A stretch of 64,000 nt of DNA from Streptomyces cinereus (lineage in GTDB: Bacteria; Pseudomonadota; Gammaproteobacteria; Pseudomonadales; Moraxellaceae). Each line of letters opens with the position of its first letter. The first letter of the stretch is position 1. This document shows positions 33,846 to 43,282 of this stretch, piece after piece. Where the stretch lies: the NCBI GenBank assembly GCA_014647715.1, contig BMPS01000006.1:1-64000 (forward strand), read 5' to 3'. Below the pieces are notes generated by a model. That model was not told the origin of the DNA. It saw only the letters and a program-made list of their open reading frames with translations, and did no database searches. The position numbers were made by a program, and so were the translations under genes.

Positions 33846-36800
33846 TTATCTTAAGAATGCCCGAGCATTTCTAAACATCCGCATCCACGCCCCGTCATTG
33901 TCCCAAGCTTCAGGCTTCCAGCTGTGGTTATATGCCATCAAATTGCGCTCTGGGTGTGGCATCATCAAGGTCACACGCCCATCGGTGCTACAAATCCCTG
34001 TCACCCCTTGCGGTGAGCCATTTGGATTGAGCGGATAATGCTCGGTTGGTGTGCCGAGACTGTCCACATAACGCATCACAATTTGCCCATGTGCGGTCAT
34101 CCCTGCGATATCGGTATCACTCAACGTCGCAAAGCCTTCGCCATGTGCCACCGCAATCGGTAGAATGCTCTCTTGCATGCCTTTTAACAGCACCGACTTG
34201 GTACGTTCAATTTTCACATTCACCGTGCGTGCTTCAAAGCGTGCCGATTTATTGGCGATAAAACGGGGGAAATTCTCTGCGCCTGGTATCAAGTCTTTAA
34301 GCTGGCTCATCATCTGACAGCCGTTACACACGCCAAGCGAGAAGGTTTCTGGTCGGGTAAAGAATCGCACAAATTGCATGCGTAGTTCATCATGGAACAG
34401 TACCGATTTTGCCCAGCCAGCACCAGCGCCAAGCACATCGCCATAACTAAAGCCGCCACAAGCCACCAGCCCATCAAAGTCACGCAAGTTGACACGCCCT
34501 TTGAGCAAGTCACTCATATGCACATCGACGGTTTCTAGCCCTGCGCGTTTAAAGCCCGCTCCCATTTCTAGCTGACCATTCACGCCTTGCTCACGCAAAA
34601 TGGCGACTTTGGGCTGTACGCTGCGGCTATTGATGTAGGGCGCTTCAATCGCTTGGTTGAGATCATAATTGGCTTGGGCAATTAAGCCTTGATGGGAGTT
34701 ATCACCAATCAAATCAAAGGCCTGTTGTACGCATTCGGGGTTGTCACGGTTTTTGGCGATATGGTAGCTGACTTTACTCCATTCTTGCTCAAGCTCGCTA
34801 CGCTCAAAACGTAAATTTTGCGTGGCTGTTTGGATGAGTAAACTGTCTTCATCGGTGCTTTGACCGACTAGGCTTAACAACTCGCTGACGCCTGTGGTTT
34901 CGGCTAATTCAAGCAATTGGGCAACCTTATCGGACTTGACTTGAATGACCGCACCGAGTTCCTCAGCAAACAATTGACCGAGTAAATTATCATCAGTTAA
35001 CACCAATTTTACGCCTTGACGACTGGTGAATTGCATCTCAGCAATGGTGGCAAGCAAACCGCCATCACCAATGTCATGATATGCGGTGATTAAGCCTTGG
35101 TTGTTGGCTTGCTGGATAAAGTCAAAGAAGTTGATTAAATCTTGCGGATTATCTAGGTCTGGGCAAGTATCGCCCAGTTGGCTTAGGGTTTGGGCAAGGA
35201 TTGAGCCACCCAAGCGGAACTGACCTTTTGATAAGTCTAAACGATAAAAAGCGGTTTCGCCAAGCGCTGAGCTGATTAGCAATTCTGGGGTTAAGGTCTT
35301 GGTGACATCTTGCACAGGGGCAAAGGCAGTGATAATCAGCGACATGGGTGACACCACAGATTTGTTTGCTTGCTCCTCTGACCAATTCGCCCGCATCGAC
35401 AAGCTGTCTTTACCCACAGGAATGGCAATACTAAGTGCCGGACAAAGCGCTTCGCCCACGGCATACACCGCATCAAATAACGCTTGGTCTTCTTTATCTT
35501 CACCACAGGCTGCCATCCAGTTCGCCGACAAGGTAATGTCTGATAGCTTGGCGATATTTGCCCCTGCGATATTGGTAATGGCTTCGGCAACGGCAAGGCG
35601 CGCAGATGCGGCAGGATTAATCAAAGCAACTGGGGTACGCTCGCCCATACTCATGGCCTCGCCTGTCATCGGTTTGCCATCCACAGGAATAAGAGCAGAA
35701 GCAGTAACAGCACAGTCCGCCACTGGCACTTGGTAACGTCCAACATATTGGTCACGTACTACCATACCCGTGATGGAACGATCGCCAATGCTAATTAAGA
35801 AAGATTTACTGGCAACCGTTGGATGACGCAGCACGTCTTTGACCGCTTCAGCCAAATCGACTTTATCAAGATTTAACGCTGTCAAATCTGGCGTGCTACG
35901 GCTAAAGCTACGCTGCATTTTTGGCGTGCCACCGAGTAGCACTTGTAGGGGCATATCGACCGGTTGTTGGTCGCCTTTGGTGTTGAGTAGTGGGTCATTG
36001 ACTACCAACTCACGCACGTCCGTCGCTTCACCCAAAATCGCATACGGGCAACGCTCGCGCTCACAGATACTATCAAATAGCTCACGGCTCTGTGGACGGA
36101 TTGCCAACACATAACGCTCTTGGGCTTCATTTGACCAAATCGCCATTGGCGACATACCATGCTCAAGCGACGGCACTTTACGCAAGTTTAACACCGCCCC
36201 AAGTTCGTGGTCATTCACAAGCTCGGGCATGGCGTTTGACAAACCCCCTGCCCCCACGTCATGAATTGACACAATCGGATTGTTATCTTCATCTGGCTGG
36301 TTTCCTGCCATTGCCCAACAGCGGTCAATGACTTCTTGACAGCGGCGTTCCATCTCGGCATTGTCACGTTGCACTGATGCAAAGTCCAAGCCTTCATCAA
36401 GCTCGCCACTATCCACCGAACTTGCTGCGCCACCGCCCAAGCCGATTTGCATGGCAGGACCGCCTAGTACAATCAGCAAATCGCCTTGCTGAATCGGATT
36501 TTTTTCCACCAAATTGCGTTTGATATTACCGTAACCACCGGCAATCATAATGGGTTTGTGATAGCCTCGCATTTGGCTGCCATCTTGGTCTTTTGAGGTA
36601 TCCAATTGAAATGAGCGAAAATAACCGACCAGATTTGGACGACCAAATTCATTGGAAAACGCCGCACTACCAAGCGGTGCTTGGGTCATGATTTCTAATG
36701 CGGACGCCATACGCGCTGGCTTGCCGTAGTCAGCCGTGGAGATTTTTCCGCTGTGCTCCCATTTTTCTGGCATATCAGGCAGCTGCAAATGCGACACATG

Positions 36801-37853
36801 GAATCCTGCCAAGCCTGCTTTGGGTTTACCACCACGACCTGTCGCGCCCTCGTCACGGATTTCCCCGCCAGAACCTGTTGCCGCGCCTGCATACGGTGCA
36901 ATCGCCGTTGGGTGATTGTGGGTTTCGACTTTCATCAAGATATCAATCGGCTCTTGGTGAAAATCGTATGCTAAATGATTGTTGTCGCTGTTTAATAACG
37001 GATAAAAACGCTGCCCTTCATGCCCTTTTACCACCGCGGCATTGTCTTTATAGGCGGATAAAATGTCGTTTGGATTTTGCTCGAAGGTATTTTTAATCAT
37101 GCCAAACAAGGATTTTGGCTGTACTTCGCCATCAATCGTCCATTGCGCATTAAAAATCTTGTGGCGGCAATGCTCCGAGTTGGCTTGGGCAAACATCATG
37201 AGCTCAACATCGGTCGGATTGCGCTTCAGCGCATTAACGTAAGCATCCATCAAGTAGTCAATATCTTGGCTCGATAACGCAAACCCAAACTCACGGTTCG
37301 CCGATTCTAACGCCTCACGCCCTTTGCCCATCACATCGACATGATTGAGCGGTGCTGGCTCGTGGTCATCGAATAAGTGCTGAGCCTTTGCCAAATCATA
37401 AAATAGGCTTTGGGTCATGCGGTCGTACAACATCATTTCGATATCATACGGGAGCTTTTCAGGCAAATTTTCGCCTATGAGCGTATATACCACCAAGCGC
37501 TCAACACGTTCAATCGCTATCTCACAATTATTAAAAATATCCGTCGCTTTACTTGCCCAAGGGCTAATCGTACCAAAACGTGGGCTGACGATAATTTGCA
37601 GCGCCTCTTTATTCTCATGTTGGCTTTCATGTTGGTTTTCATCTCGGCTTGCTTGATTGAGCGCGATTTCGTCACCGTGATTGAGCAAATCTAACGCTTT
37701 TTTATAATCGTGTTCTGCCAAATCCTTAGAAAAAATATAAACTTGCTGGCTTTTTAAGTGAGTGATTTTGAGATTGGTTTTTTGGCTAAGGGAATTTAGC
37801 AGTTTGGTGGTTTGAAAATCGGTTAAAAATGGGTGTCCAGCGATGATAGTCAT
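33846..37853 (-). CDS. purL: Phosphoribosylformylglycinamidine synthase
   Basis: 1335 residues, the large gammaproteobacterial form (E. coli 1295). Fourth step of purine synthesis: FGAR + glutamine + ATP to FGAM. N-terminal PurS-like domain, linker with [21 protein letters not shown]-binding AIR synthetase-like halves ([49 protein letters not shown]), and a C-terminal class I glutaminase with the nucleophile in [15 protein letters not shown] and the His/Glu in MMPHPERN. It is slightly longer because of a His/Glu-rich stretch ([14 protein letters not shown], about 95-108). Single gene with its own promoter and terminator. Cytoplasmic. Confidence 0.97.
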   Translation of the reverse strand: MTIIAGHPFLTDFQTTKLLNSLSQKTNLKITHLKSQQVYIFSKDLAEHDYKKALDLLNHGDEIALNQASRDENQHESQHENKEALQIIVSPRFGTISPWASKATDIFNNCEIAIERVERLVVYTLIGENLPEKLPYDIEMMLYDRMTQSLFYDLAKAQHLFDDHEPAPLNHVDVMGKGREALESANREFGFALSSQDIDYLMDAYVNALKRNPTDVELMMFAQANSEHCRHKIFNAQWTIDGEVQPKSLFGMIKNTFEQNPNDILSAYKDNAAVVKGHEGQRFYPLLNSDNNHLAYDFHQEPIDILMKVETHNHPTAIAPYAGAATGSGGEIRDEGATGRGGKPKAGLAGFHVSHLQLPDMPEKWEHSGKISTADYGKPARMASALEIMTQAPLGSAAFSNEFGRPNLVGYFRSFQLDTSKDQDGSQMRGYHKPIMIAGGYGNIKRNLVEKNPIQQGDLLIVLGGPAMQIGLGGGAASSVDSGELDEGLDFASVQRDNAEMERRCQEVIDRCWAMAGNQPDEDNNPIVSIHDVGAGGLSNAMPELVNDHELGAVLNLRKVPSLEHGMSPMAIWSNEAQERYVLAIRPQSRELFDSICERERCPYAILGEATDVRELVVNDPLLNTKGDQQPVDMPLQVLLGGTPKMQRSFSRSTPDLTALNLDKVDLAEAVKDVLRHPTVASKSFLISIGDRSITGMVVRDQYVGRYQVPVADCAVTASALIPVDGKPMTGEAMSMGERTPVALINPAASARLAVAEAITNIAGANIAKLSDITLSANWMAACGEDKEDQALFDAVYAVGEALCPALSIAIPVGKDSLSMRANWSEEQANKSVVSPMSLIITAFAPVQDVTKTLTPELLISSALGETAFYRLDLSKGQFRLGGSILAQTLSQLGDTCPDLDNPQDLINFFDFIQQANNQGLITAYHDIGDGGLLATIAEMQFTSRQGVKLVLTDDNLLGQLFAEELGAVIQVKSDKVAQLLELAETTGVSELLSLVGQSTDEDSLLIQTATQNLRFERSELEQEWSKVSYHIAKNRDNPECVQQAFDLIGDNSHQGLIAQANYDLNQAIEAPYINSRSVQPKVAILREQGVNGQLEMGAGFKRAGLETVDVHMSDLLKGRVNLRDFDGLVACGGFSYGDVLGAGAGWAKSVLFHDELRMQFVRFFTRPETFSLGVCNGCQMMSQLKDLIPGAENFPRFIANKSARFEARTVNVKIERTKSVLLKGMQESILPIAVAHGEGFATLSDTDIAGMTAHGQIVMRYVDSLGTPTEHYPLNPNGSPQGVTGICSTDGRVTLMMPHPERNLMAYNHSWKPEAWDNDGAWMRMFRNARAFLR

Positions 37854-38203
37854 AGAAAGTTCCGCTTGCTTTAGGAAAAGTTGGGAAAATAACAGAAAAA
37901 TTTGCGGCTATTATAGCATTAAACCCACGGGCGTATCACTTGTCTTGATGGCGATAGACTGTCATTTCACCCTGTGTTTTTTCTAAATTGCCTTTCAATT
38001 GCGTTACCTTGCGATAACATCGTTAACGGTTTTATACCAATTATTTGCAGCTTTTCGACAGACTTAAACAACAAAAACCGATATTATCGTCCAAGTTAAC
38101 GACTTTAACCCAGTTTTAATGTAACTTTTTAACCAGTTAGCAATAAATTTTTTAGCATTAACTTTGAGACGTATAATAACCATATAATAACAAGGACATT
38201 CTC
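37854..38203. other. Divergent promoter region of purL and the PNPOx-fold gene
   Basis: About 350 bases. Contains the purL extended -10 (37911-37919), two TATAAT boxes (38172-38177 and 38183-38188) and an AAGGA ribosome-binding site before ATG 38204. No PurR-type palindrome was recognised. Confidence 0.5.
37911..37919 (-). promoter_or_regulatory. Extended -10 promoter of purL
   Basis: TGCTATAAT on the minus strand, about 58-66 bases before the purL ATG; -35 is weak (TGATAC at 17 bases). Confidence 0.6.
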
Positions 38204-38710
38204 ATGGCAGATCTCACCAAAGAGCAACATATTGAAAATATTAATAAAGTGATTAAAGGCGTCAAATATGCAATGATGACCACCATTACTGCAGACGAAA
38301 AACATTTACATGCGTGCCCTATGACTACCAATAAAAATGAACTAGAAAATGGCAAAATTTGGTTCATCGGCGATCGCAAGTCAGAAACTATCAAAGACTT
38401 GGAAAAAAACCCACAAGTCAACTTATCTTATACCTCAAGCGACCAAAAAGACTTTGTATCTATCAACGGTACGGCTAAACTGGTTAATGACAAAGCCAAA
38501 CTAGATGAGCTTTGGAGCCCAATTTATGCGGCGTTCTATGAAAAAGGTAAAGAAGATCCTAATGTGCAAGTGATTTGTATTGAATGTAACGGTGCGCAGT
38601 ATTGGTTAAGCGGTAACACAGTGGTAGATATGTTTAAAATGGTATCAGCGGCTGTCCAAGAAGGAAAAACCGCAGAAAATATGGGTAAAAACCATGCCGT
38701 AACCTTTTAA
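38204..38710 (+). CDS. PNPOx-fold general stress protein-like (GSP26 type)
   Basis: 168 residues. Pyridoxamine 5'-phosphate oxidase-like split barrel of the general stress protein 26 type, which bind FMN/FAD: IKGVKYAMMTTITADEKHLHACPMT, GKIWFIGDRKSETIKDLEKNPQVNLSYTS, FVSINGTAKLV, and YWLSGNTVVDMFKMVSAAVQEGK. No signal peptide. Ribosome-binding site AAGGA, ATG 38204. Stand-alone gene with its own terminator. Unlikely to be the true PdxH, which is larger and has other motifs. Confidence 0.9.
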   Translation: MADLTKEQHIENINKVIKGVKYAMMTTITADEKHLHACPMTTNKNELENGKIWFIGDRKSETIKDLEKNPQVNLSYTSSDQKDFVSINGTAKLVNDKAKLDELWSPIYAAFYEKGKEDPNVQVICIECNGAQYWLSGNTVVDMFKMVSAAVQEGKTAENMGKNHAVTF

Positions 38711-38731
38711 TTATTGGCTTTAAAAAAATAC

Positions 38732-38754
38732 AACCCCAGTTTTTAACTGGGGTT
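38732..38754 (+). terminator. Terminator after the PNPOx-fold gene
   Basis: AACCCCAGTT and AACTGGGGTT pair perfectly around TTT; short T-rich tail. Confidence 0.75.
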
Positions 38755-38833
38755 TCTTATGGTAAATTTTAGCTAACAATTTTTTTGAATAATCCATTTT
38801 TTTAACGTCATTAGCTTTTTTTAAAGTTATTGA

Positions 38834-39508
38834 TTAAGGCTGTTTTAAATAGGGCCATGCCGCTTTTAGATAAATAAACATTGACCATAACGTCAACACC
38901 ACTGAAATGACCAATAGTAAATATCCCGTCATTTCAAGTGATTCCCAATTGAGCAGTAACACCGTAATTGCCACCATTTGAAAAGTGGTTTTCATCTTGC
39001 CCACATATGACACTGCGACGCTAGTACGATTGCCCAGCTCTGCCATCCACTCACGCAGGGCTGAGACGGCAATCTCGCGTGAGATGATAACAATCGCTGA
39101 AATCGCCATGACAATGTCAGGATGCCACTGCACCAAAATAATTAGCGCAGCAGCAACCATCAGTTTATCCGCTACAGGGTCAAGAAACCGCCCAAACGCC
39201 GATGTCATATTGAGCTTGCGGGCAAAGTAGCCATCTAACCAATCGGTAATTGCCGCCAAAATAAATACAGCGGTCAATAAAAAGTGGCGTAGTAGACTAT
39301 CGCTAAACTGATACATGCCTATATTGGCAATTGCATTGTCACTAATGGCGCTTTGCCCAATCCCCATCGCAGGCGGCCAATAAGCAATCGCCACAAACAG
39401 TGGAATCATCACGATGCGCGCAATGGTCAAGTTGTTGGGCAAGTTAAAAATACTGCCCGAGGCAACAGGGGGGTTGGCTGTCTCGTCAGTCACTGGCTTA
39501 TCGGTCAT
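38834..39508 (-). CDS. pgsA: CDP-diacylglycerol-glycerol-3-phosphate 3-phosphatidyltransferase
   Basis: 224 residues. Makes phosphatidylglycerol phosphate in the inner membrane. The CDP-alcohol phosphotransferase signature DWLDGYFARKLNMTSAFGRF plus LDPVADK matches D-x2-DG-x2-AR-x8-G-x3-D-x3-D. Starts LPNNLTIARIVMIPLFVAIAYW after a hydrophilic extension of about 22 residues; a further insert (about 45-65) lengthens the first periplasmic loop relative to E. coli (182). Four to six membrane helices. uvrC, a frequent neighbour, is not here. Single gene. Confidence 0.95.
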   Translation of the reverse strand: MTDKPVTDETANPPVASGSIFNLPNNLTIARIVMIPLFVAIAYWPPAMGIGQSAISDNAIANIGMYQFSDSLLRHFLLTAVFILAAITDWLDGYFARKLNMTSAFGRFLDPVADKLMVAAALIILVQWHPDIVMAISAIVIISREIAVSALREWMAELGNRTSVAVSYVGKMKTTFQMVAITVLLLNWESLEMTGYLLLVISVVLTLWSMFIYLKAAWPYLKQP

Positions 39509-40126
39509 GGGATTTTTCGTTCATTCTTGTTGTAAGGCGCGGCGTAACGCTAATTTTAGTTGAAATAATTATAACGGTTCTCAAAGTAATGTCATTATGT
39601 TTTGCCAATAGTGCTCGTTTTTGTCATATTTTTCAACAACCAAGCCGGCTTACCCTATTGATTTTATGGTATTTTTTACTAAATATGTCATTGTATAAAA
39701 AACACTTCAAAAGTAACAAGGTGTAATTAGACAGTCAAAAATTTAGACTTTTATTGATATCATAACGTCCGACAACGAAATAATAATAACAATAAGACTT
39801 ATTTCGCTATTAGCAAATTTTGCTGCGGTCAGGTTTATTGAAAGTTGAATACTTTGTACCCAATTTATCAGTCATAACGTATTAATTTGCGAATTTTTTT
39901 ATCAATATAGGGCTTAAATAATTTTGATAAACCGCGTTTATTGTCAAAAATTTTCAGACTTTTAACACTTACTTGTGCTTTTCCTCAGCCCATTGCTCAC
40001 CTCCTGCAATGGGTTTTTTTTATAGCTTAAGCTTTGAAATGATTAGATGTTGCAATTCATCGCATTTTTTAGATTGGTACTTTTTTAGGTTGGTACTAGA
40101 TGCATCGGTTGGTATCTACCTAAGCA
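39509..40126. other. Long AT-rich spacer with orphan terminator
   Basis: About 620 bases, no credible ORF. Between pgsA (pointing left) and the TSUP gene end (pointing left). The only strong element is the plus-strand terminator at 39989-40021, which no visible gene uses; see the candidate small RNA entry. Confidence 0.5.
39940..40021 (+). ncRNA. Candidate small RNA ending in an intrinsic terminator with an anti-Shine-Dalgarno loop
   Basis: CCCATTGC (39989-39996) and GCAATGGG (40006-40013) form a perfect 8-bp stem followed by eight T. The loop TCACCTCCT is identical to the 16S rRNA 3'-end anti-SD core. No plus-strand gene lies upstream since 38710, which has its own terminator. The 5' end is unknown; 39940 is the start of the segment similar to 50915-50966. 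The minus strand lacks a T run after the stem, so this is not the TSUP terminator. Confidence 0.4.
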
Positions 40127-40864
40127 TTAAAAATTTGCCAGCATTTTCAGCCCTGCAATGACTAATACCAGAGATAATAATTTATTGAGCATTGGGTCGG
40201 CAAGGCGTTTGCTACCATAAGTTGCGCCAATAAAACCCCCTACACACACTGCTACAAGCCAAATTGGTAGTTGATTTGGCAGTTTTGCCCCTGTCGATAA
40301 CACACCAAACAAGCCTGAAATTGAATTCACCAAAATAAACCCGGACGCTACTCCCGCGACAACTTTAGGGCTTGCCCAACGGTTAAACAATAAAATTGGA
40401 CTTAAAAAAACACCACCACCCACTCCCGTCAATCCCGCAAGTAACCCTAAAACCGCCCCCACGATTGCCAAAAGCCATTTTGACACCTGTTTTAATGGTT
40501 GCTCGCTGGTGAGTTTTTTGGCAAAGATAAATGAATAAATAGCCGAAAAAATCAGTACCATCCCAACAATCGGCTTATATAAATGACTGGGTAAATGGGT
40601 CATTCCCCCGATAAACGCCATCGGTACCGCGGTAATAGCAAGGGGAATAAAAATTTGCCAAGAAAAGTTTTTTGCAGAATAAAATCGCCAAAACGCAATG
40701 ATTGACACCAAAATATTAAGACATAATGCGGTGGGTTTCATCATACTTGGCGCAACGCCGACTAACCCCATCATCGCAAGATAACCCGATGCACCGCCAT
40801 GCCCGACTGATGAATAAAGCAAGGCAGAAATAAAAAACAGCACGCTTAATACGGTAGTTGTCAT
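40127..40864 (-). CDS. TSUP-family (TauE/SafE) membrane permease
   Basis: 245 residues, seven to eight hydrophobic helices in two repeats. Family features: SSVGHGGASGYLAMMGLVGV near the start and LAGLTGVGGGVFLSPILLF (about 140-158), the second-half signature. TSUP proteins move sulfite, sulfonates or related anions out of or into the cell. Start 6 bases after the moaE stop, so it is the last gene of the Moco-oxidoreductase cluster. A role with sulfur compounds released in molybdopterin chemistry or oxyanion transport is conceivable but unproven. Confidence 0.88.
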   Translation of the reverse strand: MTTTVLSVLFFISALLYSSVGHGGASGYLAMMGLVGVAPSMMKPTALCLNILVSIIAFWRFYSAKNFSWQIFIPLAITAVPMAFIGGMTHLPSHLYKPIVGMVLIFSAIYSFIFAKKLTSEQPLKQVSKWLLAIVGAVLGLLAGLTGVGGGVFLSPILLFNRWASPKVVAGVASGFILVNSISGLFGVLSTGAKLPNQLPIWLVAVCVGGFIGATYGSKRLADPMLNKLLSLVLVIAGLKMLANF

Positions 40865-40870
40865 TGCTTG

Positions 40871-41362
40871 TTAACCATTATTAGAAAGCCACAGACTCTC
40901 AGTGCTGTCGGCATAAAATTCTTGTTTCCACACAGGAATATCCGCTTTAATCGCATCTAGTAGCCAACGACACGCATCAAACGCAGGATAACGGTGGGCA
41001 GCCACCACCCCAATCCACACTGCCATCTCACCAATCGCAAGGTCGCCAATACGGTGTATGGCAATGGCGTTTTCGATGTCAAACTGGGCTTTGGCTTGTT
41101 CAATCAGTTCTTTGCCTTGATTGAGTGCCAGTTGCTCGTAGCCGTAGTAAGTGAGTTTGCTAACAGGGCGAGCGTTATTGTGATTACGTACCCAGCCTTC
41201 AAATGTCGCTAACGCCCCACAAGTATCGCTCATTAAGGCGTGTTTAAGCCGTCTATCGTCAATGGCTCGGTCAGTCAATGCAAAGCCGCTAGTAATCACG
41301 ATCTGGTAGGCTTGGTCTTCACTGATGCTAATGGTGGATGAGCCTTTATGCAATGCATTCAT
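40871..41362 (-). CDS. moaE: Molybdopterin synthase large subunit
   Basis: 163 residues from ATG 41362; an open frame to 41494 runs into moaD and is ignored. MoaE holds the active site that transfers sulfur from MoaD to precursor Z. Visible: CGALATFEGWVRNHNNARPVSKLTYYGYEQLAL, AIHRIGDLAIGEMAVWIGVVAAHRYPAFDACRWLLDAIKADIPVWKQEF with the catalytic Lys pair (KAD and WKQE). 37 bases after moaD. Complete, with a 14-residue N-terminal extension. Confidence 0.96.
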   Translation of the reverse strand: MNALHKGSSTISISEDQAYQIVITSGFALTDRAIDDRRLKHALMSDTCGALATFEGWVRNHNNARPVSKLTYYGYEQLALNQGKELIEQAKAQFDIENAIAIHRIGDLAIGEMAVWIGVVAAHRYPAFDACRWLLDAIKADIPVWKQEFYADSTESLWLSNNG

Positions 41363-41399
41363 GGTTTTCTCAATATTTTTTAAAGGGTGTATGCGATAT

Positions 41400-41663
41400 T
41401 TAACCGCCTGCCACAGGTGGAATAAAGGCGACGATATCGCCATCTTGGAGCGGCGTTTGCCAGTTGGTAATATGGTGATTGATTGCCACGGCAAGTTTGG
41501 TTTGGGCGAGTTTAAAACCGTAATGTGCGCTTAACGTTTGGTAAAGCTCGGTCAAGTTATCACCGTCAAAGCGGATTGTTTCTTCGTCTTTCCCTGCTTG
41601 TTCAGCAAGGCTTGCAAAGTATAAGATGGCTAAATTTTTCTCAGACGCGCTAGGTGTTGGCAT
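41400..41663 (-). CDS. moaD: Molybdopterin synthase sulfur carrier subunit
   Basis: 87 residues, ubiquitin-like fold ending in the required Gly-Gly (PPVAGG) that becomes the thiocarboxylate. LAILYFASLAEQAGKDEETI and VAINHHITNWQTPLQDGDIVAFIPP are typical. Its start overlaps the end of moaC by 14 bases, so translation is coupled. The activating enzyme MoeB is not in this cluster. Confidence 0.95.
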   Translation of the reverse strand: MPTPSASEKNLAILYFASLAEQAGKDEETIRFDGDNLTELYQTLSAHYGFKLAQTKLAVAINHHITNWQTPLQDGDIVAFIPPVAGG

Positions 41664-42147
41664 AGTCGGATTTGCCCCCTGTTTTGGTGAGTAGCTTGAT
41701 ATCGCTGATGGTGATGTCGTGAGATAATGCTTTGGTCATGTCGTAAATCGTTAGGCAAGCCACCGACACAGCGGTTAAGGCTTCCATTTCCACGCCTGTT
41801 TTGTGGGTGACTTTGACGGTGGCAGTGACGTGGATTGAGCAGTTGTTATCATCATACTCAAAGCCGATTTTTACCCCGTCGAGTGGCAGCTGGTGGCAAA
41901 GCGGAATCAGCTCGTGGGTGCGTTTGCTTGCCATGACCCCTGCGATGTGCGCGGTCTGAGTGATTGAGCCTTTTTTGGTGATACCATCGGCGGATTTTAT
42001 CACTTGGTAACTGTCGCTAGGGAAAATGACTTGCCCTACAGCGGTGGCAGTGCGTTGGGTTATCGCTTTGCCTGACACATCGACCATGGCGATATCGCCG
42101 TGTGCGTCTAAATGTGTCAGGTCTAAGGGAGTTAATTGTGTTGTCAT
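41650..42147 (-). CDS. moaC: Cyclic pyranopterin monophosphate synthase
   Basis: 165 residues from ATG 42147 (an in-frame GTG at 42162 is also possible). Second enzyme of Moco synthesis, closing the pyranopterin ring with MoaA. Motifs: MVDVSGKAITQRTATAVGQV, KGSITQTAHIAGVMASKRTHELIPLCHQLPLDGV and TGVEMEALTAVSVACLTIYDMTKALSHD, with the catalytic Asp/Lys/His residues of the family in place. Complete. 128 bases separate it from moaA, the widest gap in the cluster. Confidence 0.96.
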   Translation of the reverse strand: MTTQLTPLDLTHLDAHGDIAMVDVSGKAITQRTATAVGQVIFPSDSYQVIKSADGITKKGSITQTAHIAGVMASKRTHELIPLCHQLPLDGVKIGFEYDDNNCSIHVTATVKVTHKTGVEMEALTAVSVACLTIYDMTKALSHDITISDIKLLTKTGGKSDYANT

Positions 42148-42275
42148 GTTTTGGATTTTCACCCCTCAAATGTGGCACAACATTATAGCGACGTGTAGGC
42201 TTATCAAGCTGCGCTTGAATGAGTCAATTTTTCTTAAATTTGCCTATCTTATATTTTCAAAAAACCTGCCATCGA

Positions 42276-43280
42276 TTAACCGCCAATCATCGACAAATTC
42301 GCCATGATACCACTGTCGTTTTGCTTGAGTAAATGATGCTCGGGCTTAATCGGCATTAAGCTTTGCAAGGCATGAACCAATCCATCGACATCGCCATTTG
42401 CCAAAAACCCTCGCACATCATAACTGCCATTATCAAACAAACACAAATGTACTTTGCCTTGGCTACTCACTCGCAGGCGATTGCAACTGTCGCAGAACTG
42501 CGGCGCATAAGGCTCAATCAGCCCAATACCACCAACATAATCGGCGTGGCGATATTCAATCGCAGGGCCCGCATCGCTTGCTCGACGTTGGGATTGCCAA
42601 CCATTTTGTAATAAAAAATCTTTGATACGCTGACCACTGCTATGTTGGGCAAAAAACAAAGCTTTATTATCCGAGGTTTGCATAAACTCAATAAAACGGT
42701 AAGTGACAGGGCGATTTTTGACAAAACTTAACACAGATTGCAAGTTATCAAAGGCGGTGTCTGCCATCAAAATACCGTTGAGTTTTAGCTTAATATCGGT
42801 GGTTGCTAGCAATGTATCGATGTCTTTTAACAGCGTTGGCAATATATCAAAGCCGGTAATTTGTTTAAAAATGGTGGGGTCAAAGCTGTCGATACTGATG
42901 TTAAGCTGATTTAGCCCTGCTGTTTGCCAGGCGGATAAATGCTTGGCAAGGCGATAGCCGTTGGAGCTAACCGCCACTGTTTGGATGCCTTGGGTCTGCT
43001 TGGCAAGTTCGATAATGCGCGGTAAATCTTGTCGAATCGATGGCTCACCCCCCGTCAGCCGCACTTTGGTGGTACCTAGTTTGGCAAAGGCTTGTATTAA
43101 AACATCGATTTCGGATACAGAAAGCTCGTTGTCAGGGCGTTTACCCGCGTTGGCAGTATAGCCATTGGGCAAACAGTAATCACAGCGAAAGTTACAAAAA
43201 TCGGTAATCGACAGGCGTAAATAGCTTAACTGGCGATGGAAATTGTCCACCAAATTTAATGAAGAATGTTGCGGAGTCAT
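42276..43280 (-). CDS. moaA: GTP 3',8-cyclase, radical SAM
   Basis: 334 residues. First step of molybdenum cofactor synthesis, converting GTP to 3',8-cH2GTP. N-terminal [4Fe-4S]-SAM site C29-x3-C33-x2-C36 (DFCNFRCDYC), TGGEPSIR for SAM binding, and the second cluster C-x2-C ... C in APQFCDSCNRLRVSSQGKVHLC. Ends with the Gly-Gly tail (MIGG) needed for activity. Start 2 bases after the moeA stop. Confidence 0.97.
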   Translation of the reverse strand: MTPQHSSLNLVDNFHRQLSYLRLSITDFCNFRCDYCLPNGYTANAGKRPDNELSVSEIDVLIQAFAKLGTTKVRLTGGEPSIRQDLPRIIELAKQTQGIQTVAVSSNGYRLAKHLSAWQTAGLNQLNISIDSFDPTIFKQITGFDILPTLLKDIDTLLATTDIKLKLNGILMADTAFDNLQSVLSFVKNRPVTYRFIEFMQTSDNKALFFAQHSSGQRIKDFLLQNGWQSQRRASDAGPAIEYRHADYVGGIGLIEPYAPQFCDSCNRLRVSSQGKVHLCLFDNGSYDVRGFLANGDVDGLVHALQSLMPIKPEHHLLKQNDSGIMANLSMIGG

Positions 43281-43282
43281 CG

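Noticed and set aside
39989-40021. Terminator of the TSUP gene on the minus strand
   Set aside because: On the minus strand no T run follows the stem, and it is over 100 bases past the stop; the T run is only on the plus strand.
39509-40126. tRNA genes next to pgsA
   Set aside because: No cloverleaf with a GTTCRANNC T-loop was found on either strand in this spacer.
41363-41494. N-terminal extension of MoaE to 207 residues
   Set aside because: It would run through moaD in another frame; ATG 41362 gives the normal MoaE length.
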